Below are positions 13,354 to 20,747 of a stretch of 24,993 nt of DNA, piece by piece. Both the position numbers and the translations under genes were made by a program. The stretch spans positions 9,153-34,145 of the forward strand of contig MGNI01000123.1 in the NCBI GenBank assembly GCA_001795115.1, given 5' to 3'. Source of the stretch: Chloroflexi bacterium RBG_16_48_8. GTDB taxonomy: Bacteria; Chloroflexota; Anaerolineae; Anaerolineales; E44-bin32. The notes beneath the pieces are model-generated. The model did no database searches, was not told where the DNA came from, and saw only the letters and a program-made list of their open reading frames with translations. Numbering within the stretch: the stretch's first letter is position 1; each line of letters opens with the position of its first letter.

Positions 13354-15912
13354 TTATTCCCTCAACTTTGCATCTAACTCCTTCTCCAACTGCTCGATAA
13401 TTCGAGCGCGTACTTTGGCTACTTCTGAATCAGTTAGTGTCCGATCCGGAGCCTGGTAAATCAAGGCATAAGCCAGGCTCTTCTTCCCTTCCTGAATTTG
13501 TTCTCCTCGATAAAGATCAAATAGACGGACCCCAGCTAATACCCTTCCGCCTGTCTTTCGAATGATATCTTCCACATCTTTTGCAGCTACAGCCTCTTCC
13601 ACGACAACCGCTAGATCTTCCAACACAGGTGGGTAGCTCGCGACTGGAAGCATCGTCACAGCTTCTGGGATTCGTTCCAGTATCGAATGAAGATCTAATT
13701 CTGCAGCCAGCACGGGATTCTCACCAAACTCGTATCGCTCATGAACCAGAGGATGCAATTCCCCCAACACACCCACCGGGGATTCACCTAGAATCAGACG
13801 TGCGGATTTCCCGGGATGGAAGGAGGGATGTTCCACAGGCAGGTAATACCTCTCACCCATTTTCAACTGATCCAATAAGACCTCCAGTAGACCTTTTAGA
13901 TCATAGAAATCCATGGGTGAAGTATCTGCTCCCAACCATGTGGCATGCTCTCGAGGCCCAGTCAGTGCGATCACCAATTGATCCCTTTCTTCTGGAAGAG
14001 CCTCACCTTCAGAAACCCAATAGACAGGCCCTACCTCAAAGATGGCCATACGATCACGAATCCGAGCGTTCCTCTCGATCACCTCCAAAACACTGGCTAA
14101 TAGGCTGTGTCGCATCACCACCCGATCACTTGTGACGGGATTAGCCAAACGCAGGAAGGGACGGTCATCCTTTGGCGCATCTTGCGGAAAACGTTGCCCC
14201 TCACGATCCTCGGAAGTGATGCGATAGGTGATCACCTCCTGAAGACCTAATCGAACCAACAGATCTCGTATCTGTTCTTCTCTCTCAAGCTTGGCGTTAC
14301 CATACTGCGGGGGGATGGTATCGGAGATTTGTGTTTCTGGAATACGGTCATAGCCATAGATACGTGCGATCTCCTCCATTAAATCCGCTTTCCCAATAAC
14401 TCCTTCACCGATATCAAGGCGATGGTCAGGTGTCTTAGCCTTAACATGTTCCCCTTTGACCTCAACTTCGAACTCAAGACGCTTGAGGATTTCCGCCATT
14501 TCCCATGCCTCAAGATGGATCCCAAGCCAACGTTCTGCATCTGCTGGCGTCACCTCCACTACTGGATCCTTTGGTGGTAGCGGATACTCATCCACCAATC
14601 CCTTGGCAATGGTCCCTCCTGCCAACTGTTGCATCATCTTCAGACAAAACCTCACGCCCCTTTCTGCCATGGCAGGATGGACGCCTCTTGAGAATCGATA
14701 GGATGCTTCCGAGGTTAACTTCTGTGAAGCCTCGGTCTGGCGAATATTGATGAAATCCCAGGCCGCGCCTTCAAGAAGGACATTGACTGTATTCTCGTTG
14801 ACCTCCGACTCGGCACCTCCCATCACACCCGCGATGGACAAGGCTCCAGCCGTATCTGTCACCAGGACTGTGAACTCATCCAGGTCGCGGTCGACATCAT
14901 CCAAGGTCATCAAGCGTTCCCCAGGTTTCGCCAAACGCGTAATGATCTTGGGCGCTTTCCCTCCTGCCCTTTCAACGAGCACATCATAATCAAAGGCATG
15001 CAAGGGCTCCCCGATTGCCAGCATGGCGTAATTGGTGGCATCCACAATGTTGTTGATCGGACGGATGGCTGCCAGTCTTAAACGTCGTTGCACCCAGTAA
15101 GGACTTGGCTTGATGGTGATACCCTCCATGAGTCCTAAGACAAAGCGCGGATTGAGTTCCGGCACTTTGATTTCTATCCGTACACGCCCCTCAATAGATT
15201 CACCCGTCCAAGGAACCTCGTAATCCGGAGGATGGAAGGGTGCTCCAATGATGGCTGCAATCTCGCGAGCAATGCCTAGAGTATTGGTGTTCCGTGCGAT
15301 ATTGGGTGAGATGGCAATATCCAAAACAGCATCTCCCATGTACTCGACCAGGGGAGTACCGATGGAAGCATCATCATCAAGGATAATAATGCCCTCGTGG
15401 TCCTCTGATATGCCCAATTCCTTCTCCGAGCATGCCATGGAATAGGATTCCACTCCGCGAATCTTTGATCGTTTTAAAATCATCCATTCCTGATTGGTTT
15501 TATGACCATCGAAAATGCGAGCTCCCTCTCTTGCATAAGCCACTTTGAGGGGCTTTTCCAATAGACCTAAACCCTTATAGGGAAACAGGTTCGGGGCTCC
15601 TGTTAGCACGATATGTTCCTGCTGACCGTCGTCCAGTCGGCAGAGGACCAATCTATCCGCATTAGGGTGAGGCATCACCTCCAACACTCCCCCAACTACA
15701 ATCTTGTCGGGAGCCCAACTTAACCCCGAGATTTTCGTATGCGGGCTAAGGTATCCCTCCATTTCCTCCCTTCCCGATCCGTCCGGGAAGGGAAGACCAA
15801 CATAGCGAAGTTCCTCGACTTCCAACCCAGCCAAGGTCAGTCGTTTCACAAGCTCCTCTACAGGAATGGTGATCTCTACGTAGTCTTTTAGCCAAGATAG
15901 TGGGATGTACAT
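13354..15912 (-). CDS. pheT: Phenylalanyl-tRNA synthetase beta subunit
   Basis: A protein of 852 residues. Together with PheS it forms the alpha2-beta2 enzyme that charges tRNA-Phe. In order it shows an N-terminal MYIPLSWLKDYV and an OB-fold tRNA-binding domain (PHPNADRLVLCRLDDG and VLTGAPN). Next come B3/B4 (DIAISPNIARNTNTLGIAREIAA, PINNIVDATNYAM), B5 (VVEVTPADAERWLGI) and a synthetase-like core (DLMEEIARIYGYDRIPE). The C-terminal FDX-ACB anticodon-binding domain begins near VASYPPVLEDLAVVV. ATG 15912 follows AAAGG by 7 bases and gives the family N-terminus; a TTG five codons upstream is unlikely. It is separated from pheS by a four-helix-bundle gene. Confidence 0.96.
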   Translation of the reverse strand: MYIPLSWLKDYVEITIPVEELVKRLTLAGLEVEELRYVGLPFPDGSGREEMEGYLSPHTKISGLSWAPDKIVVGGVLEVMPHPNADRLVLCRLDDGQQEHIVLTGAPNLFPYKGLGLLEKPLKVAYAREGARIFDGHKTNQEWMILKRSKIRGVESYSMACSEKELGISEDHEGIIILDDDASIGTPLVEYMGDAVLDIAISPNIARNTNTLGIAREIAAIIGAPFHPPDYEVPWTGESIEGRVRIEIKVPELNPRFVLGLMEGITIKPSPYWVQRRLRLAAIRPINNIVDATNYAMLAIGEPLHAFDYDVLVERAGGKAPKIITRLAKPGERLMTLDDVDRDLDEFTVLVTDTAGALSIAGVMGGAESEVNENTVNVLLEGAAWDFINIRQTEASQKLTSEASYRFSRGVHPAMAERGVRFCLKMMQQLAGGTIAKGLVDEYPLPPKDPVVEVTPADAERWLGIHLEAWEMAEILKRLEFEVEVKGEHVKAKTPDHRLDIGEGVIGKADLMEEIARIYGYDRIPETQISDTIPPQYGNAKLEREEQIRDLLVRLGLQEVITYRITSEDREGQRFPQDAPKDDRPFLRLANPVTSDRVVMRHSLLASVLEVIERNARIRDRMAIFEVGPVYWVSEGEALPEERDQLVIALTGPREHATWLGADTSPMDFYDLKGLLEVLLDQLKMGERYYLPVEHPSFHPGKSARLILGESPVGVLGELHPLVHERYEFGENPVLAAELDLHSILERIPEAVTMLPVASYPPVLEDLAVVVEEAVAAKDVEDIIRKTGGRVLAGVRLFDLYRGEQIQEGKKSLAYALIYQAPDRTLTDSEVAKVRARIIEQLEKELDAKLRE

Positions 15913-15951
15913 AATGTAACCTTTCAATAAAATGAAAATTTCACCTGGTTT

Positions 15952-16482
15952 TCAGGGATCAGGGATCGGGAATCTGAGATCAGTGGTCTTCCATGGAAGA
16001 TTCATAGTCCCATTCCCAATCTGCGTCTTTAACTTCTCGCCTGCCCTCTCCCTTTCTACTCCGTTTGAGGTAATCAATATAGCCATTGAGTAGTCGTGCT
16101 GTTTCCTTGTACTTATCAATACAACCTGAAATGATATCAATAGGTGAATATTCAAGATCCATCGTCAAGATCAAATAGCTGCAAGTCTCCTCTAAGGAAC
16201 CCCTTGCAATATACAAAAACCTTATGGCTTCTTGGAATGAATACCGACCATAGGCCTCAGCTATGTTGGCTGGAACGCTTTGTACTGATCGTCTAAGTTG
16301 CTGTCCTAATGCGTATTTTTCTTCAGAAGGTAACTGTGGCAATAACTCTTTGCACACAAGAACAGCAAGCTCTCGAGCCTTTTGCCAGACAAGCAAATCT
16401 TCTAAGCCTTATTTACCCATTTGCCCTACCTTGATATATCCTGCTCCCTGATTCCTGTTTCCTAATACCCGCTTCCTGTTTC
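15952..16482. repeat. Inverted purine/pyrimidine repeats bracketing the gene inserted between pheS and pheT
   Basis: On the plus strand, 15952-15974 reads TCAGGGATCAGGGATCGGGA plus ATC, and 16444-16482 is the pyrimidine-rich mirror: CTCCCTGATTCCTG, then TTTCC and CTTCCTGTTT. The reverse complement of the second block (AGGAAACAGGAATCAGGGAG) resembles the first, so the blocks form an imperfect inverted pair pointing inward. The left block ends 5 bases from the IVP-like stop codon, and the right block starts within 5 bases of the pheS stop. The pair may be the ends of a gene cassette; no target duplication is evident. Confidence 0.4.
15980..16396 (-). CDS. Four-helix-bundle (23S rRNA intervening-sequence-protein-like) protein
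   Basis: A 138-residue helical protein of the IVP-like four-helix-bundle family. LVWQKARELAVLVCKELLPQLP, RRSVQSVPANIAEAYGR and FLYIARGSLEETCSYLILT are its signature stretches. The family was first seen inside intervening sequences of 23S rRNA genes, and its biochemical role is unknown. The good frame continues upstream past the TTG used here (16396) to ATG at 16420, but codon 4 from that ATG is TAA (16411-16409). The usual 'EDLLVWQK' start therefore implies a nonsense change or initiation at TTG. A basic-then-acidic tail (KRSRKGEGRREVK, DWEWDYESSMEDH) follows the bundle. It interrupts pheS-pheT. Confidence 0.82.
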   Translation of the reverse strand: MLVWQKARELAVLVCKELLPQLPSEEKYALGQQLRRSVQSVPANIAEAYGRYSFQEAIRFLYIARGSLEETCSYLILTMDLEYSPIDIISGCIDKYKETARLLNGYIDYLKRSRKGEGRREVKDADWEWDYESSMEDH

Positions 16483-16484
16483 TA

Positions 16485-17510
16485 CTAAAACTGCTCAAGA
16501 AACCTCATGTCATTGCCCCAAAATAGTCGGATGTCTTCGATGTTGTAACGGAGCATGGCGATGCGTTCGGGACCCATGCCAAATGCGAAACCCGAGAACA
16601 CCTCCGGATCATAACCACCATTGCGCAGGACGGTGGGGTGAACCATCCCACAGCCCAAGATCTCCAACCAGCCAGTGTATTTACAGACCCCGCATCCCTC
16701 TCCAAGGCATAAGAAGCATTCAATATCCATCTCGGCGGAGGGTTCAGTGAAAGGGAAATGCTGAGCGCGGAATCGAGTACGCACATGACGATCAAACATT
16801 CGTCTCGCGAAGGCTGTCAACGTACCTTTCAAATCCGCAAAAGTGATCCGTCTTCCTACGGCCAATCCTTCTACCTGGTTGAATTGAATCTCCGACCTGG
16901 CTGTCAGTTGCTCATACCGATAGCACATCCCGGGCAGGATCACACGGATAGGTTCAGGCGCCCTTTCTCGCATGACATGGATTTGCCCGGGAGAGGTGTG
17001 CGTTCTTAATAAAATGCCCGGCTCTGTAACGTGGAAGGTATCCCACATGTCCCGCGCAGGATGGTGGGCAGGCATGTTTAGCAACTCAAAGTTATATTCA
17101 TCCGTCTCTACTTCACGCGAGCGGTAGACCTGAAATCCCATTTTAGCCCAGATAGCATAAATCCGTCGAAGGGTCTGCGTTGCTGGATGCAACCGACCTT
17201 GAGGCAGAGGTCTGCCGGGCAAGGTAACATCCAATCTTTCATACCGTAAAGATTGCTCTAAGGCAGCAATGCGCAGCTCTGCCTCATGCGATTCGTATGC
17301 CTTTTCAAGAGCCGCTTTTGCCTGATTCACCTCGCGGCCTACCAAGGGGCGCTGTCCACTATCCAAATCCTTAAGCCCTTGCAGAATTTCCCCTAATTCG
17401 GCTGATCGGCCCAGGTATTTCACTCTCCACGCTTGAAGCAGCTCCTGATCAGCCACACCCTCCAATTCTTTCAGGGCAATCTCTTTCACCGTATGGATCC
17501 GATCGAGCAT
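16485..17510 (-). CDS. pheS: Phenylalanyl-tRNA synthetase alpha subunit
   Basis: A protein of 341 residues. It carries the catalytic core that activates phenylalanine with ATP and transfers it to tRNA-Phe. An N-terminal helical coiled-coil arm (about 1-85) precedes the class II core. The core includes HPATQTLRRIYAIWAKMGF, the Phe-pocket and motif 2 region FRAQHFPFTEPSAEMDIEC, and motif 3 GFAFGMGPERIAMLRY near the C-terminus. It also contains a CxxC-like ECFLCLGEGCGVCKYTG insertion common in bacterial PheS. ATG 17510 follows GGAGG by 5 bases. The frame is open further upstream to 17612, through the T-box terminator, and that extension is not coding. Expression should be controlled by the T-box leader just upstream. 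Confidence 0.96.
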   Translation of the reverse strand: MLDRIHTVKEIALKELEGVADQELLQAWRVKYLGRSAELGEILQGLKDLDSGQRPLVGREVNQAKAALEKAYESHEAELRIAALEQSLRYERLDVTLPGRPLPQGRLHPATQTLRRIYAIWAKMGFQVYRSREVETDEYNFELLNMPAHHPARDMWDTFHVTEPGILLRTHTSPGQIHVMRERAPEPIRVILPGMCYRYEQLTARSEIQFNQVEGLAVGRRITFADLKGTLTAFARRMFDRHVRTRFRAQHFPFTEPSAEMDIECFLCLGEGCGVCKYTGWLEILGCGMVHPTVLRNGGYDPEVFSGFAFGMGPERIAMLRYNIEDIRLFWGNDMRFLEQF

Positions 17511-17560
17511 TGTTCCTCCTATCTCATCATGAGATTTTCCACTTGCTCTTATATAATCCT

Positions 17561-17850
17561 TAAATAAAAAGCCCATCCCATTAAGGGACGGGATCATTAC
17601 CCGCGGTACCACCCTTCTTGGCTCGATATGAGCCCACTCTGCACCGACAGCTCCGGCTCAAAGCGATCGGCTCCTCTTTGATAACGGTGAGACTCCGTCC
17701 CGAACTACTGGCCGCATGAACGGCATTCCCCCGGGAGGCTCAGGAGGGAACTTCGCCGAGATTCCATCGAGCGGAGGTTACAGTCCTCGCCCCCACTTCC
17801 CTGGCGATTTTCACTCGGTTACTTTCCTCCATCACTGCCTTTCAATGGAT
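17561..17850 (-). promoter_or_regulatory. T-box leader (tRNA-Phe-sensing) of pheS
   Basis: The minus strand contains the T-box core GGTGGTACCGCGG (17613-17601), preceded by AAGAAG and followed by the attenuator. A CCGTTA element (minus strand, near 17687) and a GC-rich stem I region fill the 250 bases upstream. Class I T-boxes bind uncharged tRNA through a specifier codon and the NCCA end. The expected specifier is UUC or UUU. Two UUC triplets (in GAAGTTCCC and TAGTTCGGG) are candidates that I could not separate without folding. Leader length from the predicted start near 17850 fits the class. Confidence 0.92.
17563..17592 (-). terminator. Attenuator of the pheS T-box
   Basis: On the minus strand CCCGTCCC (17592-17585) and GGGATGGG (17579-17572) form a stem with one G-U pair and a 5-base loop, directly followed by CTTTTTATTT. 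It lies 50 bases before the pheS ATG. In T-box logic this terminator forms when tRNA-Phe is charged, and an alternative antiterminator replaces it when uncharged tRNA binds. Confidence 0.85.
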
Positions 17851-17857
17851 TTCTTTC

Positions 17858-17885
17858 ATTATCTATGAAATAGATCGCATGTCAA
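17858..17885 (-). promoter_or_regulatory. Strong promoter of the pheS T-box transcript
   Basis: On the minus strand TTGACA (17885-17880, full consensus), a 16-base spacer and GATAAT (17863-17858, 5 of 6) place the start near 17850, at the beginning of the T-box leader. The insertion sequence end (17901) lies only 15 bases beyond the -35 box, so everything upstream of the core promoter has been replaced by mobile DNA. Confidence 0.75.
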
Positions 17886-17986
17886 CCACGAATTCATTAT
17901 TGTCATTTGAAATTGAAAAGTGGACTCTTTTCAATTGAAAACTGGACTCCCATAATTTGTTCCCTCACAACCTTTTGGAGGGAATC

Positions 17987-18430
17987 ATGGTACAGCTTCA
18001 TAATCGTTTTTCGGATGAACAAATCGCCTTTCTCTTTCAGGCATATGAACAAGGACTTTTGAGCAGGGAAGAAGTTCAAGAAGCACTGCATATCCATCGT
18101 TCTCGTTCCTTTGTCCTTCTAAAGGATTATCGAAAGGATCCTGATGCTTTCACGATCCCTTATGAACGAAACACCCCTGGGAGAATCCCATTGGAGACAG
18201 AGATCGCTATCAAAAGGGAGCTGCTTCGGGAGAAAGCTCTTATCGATGACCCGGAGAAACCCATTTCTGGATATAACTACTCAGCTGTCCGTGATCGTCT
18301 TCGAAATCAAGGCATCAAGGTTTCGGTCAACACCATCATTGATCGTGCCAAGAAGCTGGATTGTCATAAACCTCGCAAGAAGAGAAAAGTCCATGATCGG
18401 GAGGTGCTAACCGCTTCCGTTGGTGCATAG
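17987..18430 (+). pseudogene. Transposase, N-terminal fragment
   Basis: ATG 17987 follows GGAGG by 5 bases. The fragment of 147 residues contains two helix-turn-helix-like regions: SREEVQEALHIHRSRSFVLLKDY, and SAVRDRLRNQGIKVSVNTIIDRAKKL, which may bind the end repeats. It stops at TAG 18428-18430. The same frame continues after the TAG as VRHDASHYFLSPLTKERWTL and ITPIDDYSR, which is the start of the catalytic domain with the first catalytic Asp. The TAG is therefore an internal nonsense codon, not the natural end. Confidence 0.8.
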
Positions 18431-18579
18431 GTACGGCATGACGCCTCACATTATTTTTTGTCCCCCCTCACCAAAGAGAGATGGACCTTGATCACCCCCA
18501 TCGATGATTACAGCCGCTCCTTTTTGCTGACTTGTTCCCCGCGGAAACCACCTGGACTAATATCTAAGCTACTCAAGCG

Positions 18580-19233
18580 TTGATCATGACTCATGGATCG
18601 CCTTTGCGTTACGATGTGGACTGCTTACGATTGTTTCGCTTCGTCCAGGGAAGGGATAGCTTCTGGCGAAGACATGTTCTCGAGACCAATGACGTGGTTA
18701 CTCAGTGGAGTAAGATCATGCATCTGCTGAATGTAGATGTCACCTATGCCCTTTCCCCACAGGCTAAAGGCAAAGTCGAGAGGCCTTACCGCTGGCTGCA
18801 AGATCGCATGGTGAGAACCTGTGTTTATGAGGAAATTGCTAATATTGAGGACTGCAGGAGCGTCCTGAGAGATGAGATCCTTCGATATAATGACCATCAG
18901 ATCCATTCTACAACAGGTGAAATCCCTAGTATTCGATTTGAGAGAGCTCTGAAATCTGGAAACAGTCTCTTCCGGAAGTTTTTGCTTCCGAAGCCATACA
19001 CCTCGCCACAAGACGTGTTCTGCTTGCGTGAGCAAAGGATGGTCAATGGATACCACAAGATTTCTCTATTCAAGTATGAGAGCAAGGTGCCCAAAGTGCC
19101 TCTCCGAGAATATGTCGATGTTCACATGGCGCGAGACACAGATATGCAGGTGATGCATATTCGAATCTGGTGGAATGAGAAATTGGTGCATTCTGTGTCA
19201 TTACCATTGCAGGGTTTTAGAGTCCACTTTTGA
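18580..19233 (+). pseudogene. Transposase, C-terminal catalytic fragment (rve/DDE type)
   Basis: This fragment continues the integrase core. YDVDCLRLFRFVQGRDSF holds the second Asp, and LSPQAKGKVERPYRWLQDR holds the final Glu of the DDE triad. It joins the upstream part only if one T is restored in the T run 18521-18525 (giving SFFADLFPAETTW), and a further TAA at 18565-18567 interrupts the frame. With the TAG at 18428, that makes three lesions, so the transposase cannot be made from this copy. Codons between the lesions still read well, implying fairly recent decay. The end at 19233 lies inside the right-end repeat region. Confidence 0.8.
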
Positions 19234-19348
19234 AGTTTATAGGTGTCCAGTTTTCAAGTTTTCCTAACAGCCCCTGAAGTTTACCCGTCACATGAATTTT
19301 AAAAGCGAACACTTTTCAATTTCAAGTGGCATTTGAAACTCACAAATA

Positions 19349-19393
19349 TTGACATGGGAGATTAGAAATGGTATTATTAATTCAGTGAATTAA
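19349..19393 (+). promoter_or_regulatory. ROK gene promoter with overlapping palindromic operator
   Basis: TTGACA (19349-19354), a 17-base spacer and TATTAT (19372-19377) form a near-consensus promoter. TTAATTCAGTGAATTAA at 19377-19393 is a perfect 17-bp palindrome that begins at the last base of the -10 and covers the predicted start. A second palindrome, TTAAGCTTAA, follows at 19394-19403. A regulator bound here would block initiation; autoregulation by the ROK protein is the natural inference. Confidence 0.65.
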
Positions 19394-19413
19394 TTAAGCT
19401 TAAACAAAGTCAG

Positions 19414-20616
19414 ATGCGCAAAGGCAATAAAGAATTAATCCGAGAGATCAATAGAACACTGGTTCTTAACCTGATTAAGAACCATGCGCCCATCTCGCGC
19501 ATTGATCTGGCGGGCCTCTCCGGTCTAAGTGCGGCATCCATCACTGGCATCACTGCTAAACTTATTGATTGTGGCCTTATCTTTGAGAAGGAAGAGGGGG
19601 ACTCTCGAGGGGGTCGAAAGCCCATCCTTTTAGCGCTGAACCCGCACGGGAGTTTCATGGTTGGGCTTAAATTGACGGAGCAATATGCTATCGGCGCTCT
19701 AACAGACCTCCAAGCTACGGTGATTGCCAATCACAGGAGTCGCCTCAAAAATCGATCCATCGAAGCAGCGATTGACACCATGGTTGGGGTTGTTAAGACC
19801 CTGTCAGATCAGGGAGGTATGGAAAGCGAGGAGCTTCTTGGTGTTGGTTTGGGATTGGCTGGTATCGTTCATGGAGCGCAAGGGATATTACGGCATTCTC
19901 CAATATTAGGCTGGAGAGATGTGCCCTTGAAGAATATGCTCCAAGATCGTGTGGGCGCACCCGTATATGTGGATAACGATGTCAATACATTAACACTCAC
20001 CGAGCTGTGGTTTGGCGCGGGGCAAGGAGTAGATAATTTTCTGACTGTGACAATCGGTCGTGGAGTTGGTCTAGGGATAGTGATCAATGGTCAGCTTTAC
20101 CAGGGGGCTTACGGTGGCGCGGGTGAATTTGGACACACTGTGATTGATCCAGAGGGACCTCCCTGCGCTTGTGGTAAGCAAGGATGCTTGGAGACCTATA
20201 CCTCTGACCCTGCGCTGATGCTTATGGTGTCCGACGCGATTACACGGGGAGAGATGGAAGAGGGAGTAGAAACGGTCGCCGATCTTCTAACACGTGCCGA
20301 CGAAGGCGATGTTGCTGCGCGAAAGATCTATGCAAAAGCGGGAGAAATGCTTGGCATTGGAATTGCCAACCTCATTACACTGTTCAGCCCACAGTTGATC
20401 ATCATCAGTGGGGAAGGGGTAAGGGCTGGGGATTGGATTTTTGAGCCTATGCGTGCTTCCATCGCGAGGCATGTTATGCCAGGGTTGGCAGAGGACACGA
20501 AGATCCGGATCGACGTTTGGGATGACGATGCCTGGGCTCGTGGAGCAGCAAGCCTTGTTTTGAAGAAATTATTCGAATCTCCAATGCACAGAGAAATGAT
20601 TGAATTTTCAGCTTGA
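19414..20616 (+). CDS. ROK family transcriptional regulator
   Basis: A 400-residue protein with an N-terminal winged helix (about 10-75, ISRIDLAGLSGLSAASITGITAKLIDCGLI) and a ROK sugar-kinase-like domain. The ROK signature is GGAGEFGHTVIDPEGPPCACGKQGCLE, including the zinc ligands in the His and CxCGxxGC motif. VDNDVN occupies the place of the catalytic 'DNDxN'. Proteins of this type (NagC, Mlc, XylR) repress sugar genes and release DNA on binding a sugar or sugar phosphate. Its own promoter has a palindrome over the start site, and a second 19-bp palindrome precedes the transporter genes 17 bases after its stop. The ligand is not deducible, though the GH66 neighbour suggests an isomalto-oligosaccharide or glucose derivative. 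Confidence 0.93.
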   Translation: MRKGNKELIREINRTLVLNLIKNHAPISRIDLAGLSGLSAASITGITAKLIDCGLIFEKEEGDSRGGRKPILLALNPHGSFMVGLKLTEQYAIGALTDLQATVIANHRSRLKNRSIEAAIDTMVGVVKTLSDQGGMESEELLGVGLGLAGIVHGAQGILRHSPILGWRDVPLKNMLQDRVGAPVYVDNDVNTLTLTELWFGAGQGVDNFLTVTIGRGVGLGIVINGQLYQGAYGGAGEFGHTVIDPEGPPCACGKQGCLETYTSDPALMLMVSDAITRGEMEEGVETVADLLTRADEGDVAARKIYAKAGEMLGIGIANLITLFSPQLIIISGEGVRAGDWIFEPMRASIARHVMPGLAEDTKIRIDVWDDDAWARGAASLVLKKLFESPMHREMIEFSA

Positions 20617-20652
20617 TATTTTTTTGTAAATGATATTTTAGTCACTAAAATA
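20613..20652 (+). promoter_or_regulatory. Transporter-operon promoter with a 19-bp perfect palindrome
   Basis: TATTTTAGTCACTAAAATA at 20634-20652 is a perfect palindrome about a central C. Its left part coincides with a possible extended -10 (TGATATTTT, 20631-20639), with TTGATA at 20613-20618 fifteen bases upstream. It is a likely operator for the adjacent ROK protein. It differs from the palindrome at 19377 in its central bases, so identical binding is not assured. Confidence 0.55.
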
Positions 20653-20666
20653 AGTTTTCTATCGTG

Positions 20667-20676
20667 AAAGGAGGTG
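20667..20676 (+). promoter_or_regulatory. Orphan full-length Shine-Dalgarno sequence in the transporter leader
   Basis: AAAGGAGGTG at 20667-20676 is an almost complete anti-16S complement, but no ATG, GTG or TTG lies at a usable distance downstream. The solute-binding gene starts 72 bases later with its own GGAGGAG. The site could be a ribosome standby site, a remnant of a lost start, or an unusual ATT-initiated 16-codon frame ending at TGA 20727. Confidence 0.35.
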
Positions 20677-20747
20677 GATTTTAGGGATACCTGAGGCAGA
20701 GAGCATAAGCCCGAACGATTATATGTGATTCTTCTTGGAGGAGAGAA

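Larger units (their letters stand above)
17901..19331 (+). mobile_element. Decayed insertion sequence with TG...CA ends and several end repeats
   Basis: The ends at 17901-17922 and 19310-19331 are inverted repeats with 20 of 22 matches, including the perfect core TTGAAATTGAAAAGTG (17907-17922; complement at 19310-19325). They begin with TG and end with CA. Further end-proximal copies of a TTGAAAAnTGGAC word lie at 17913-17925, 17935-17947, 19245-19257 and (TTCAAAAGTGGAC, inverted) 19222-19234, likely transposase-binding sites. The 1431-bp element encloses one disrupted DDE transposase frame. No target duplication is visible. Multiple end repeats and TG/CA termini recall IS21/IS481-like integrase-type elements, but I do not assign a family. 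Confidence 0.75.

Noticed and set aside
13581..14135. 184-codon plus-strand frame inside pheT
   Set aside because: It is antisense to a clearly conserved synthetase gene and is a shadow of its codon pattern.
17511..17612. 34-residue N-terminal extension of PheS
   Set aside because: It translates the T-box terminator; the family start and the GGAGG site both point to ATG 17510.
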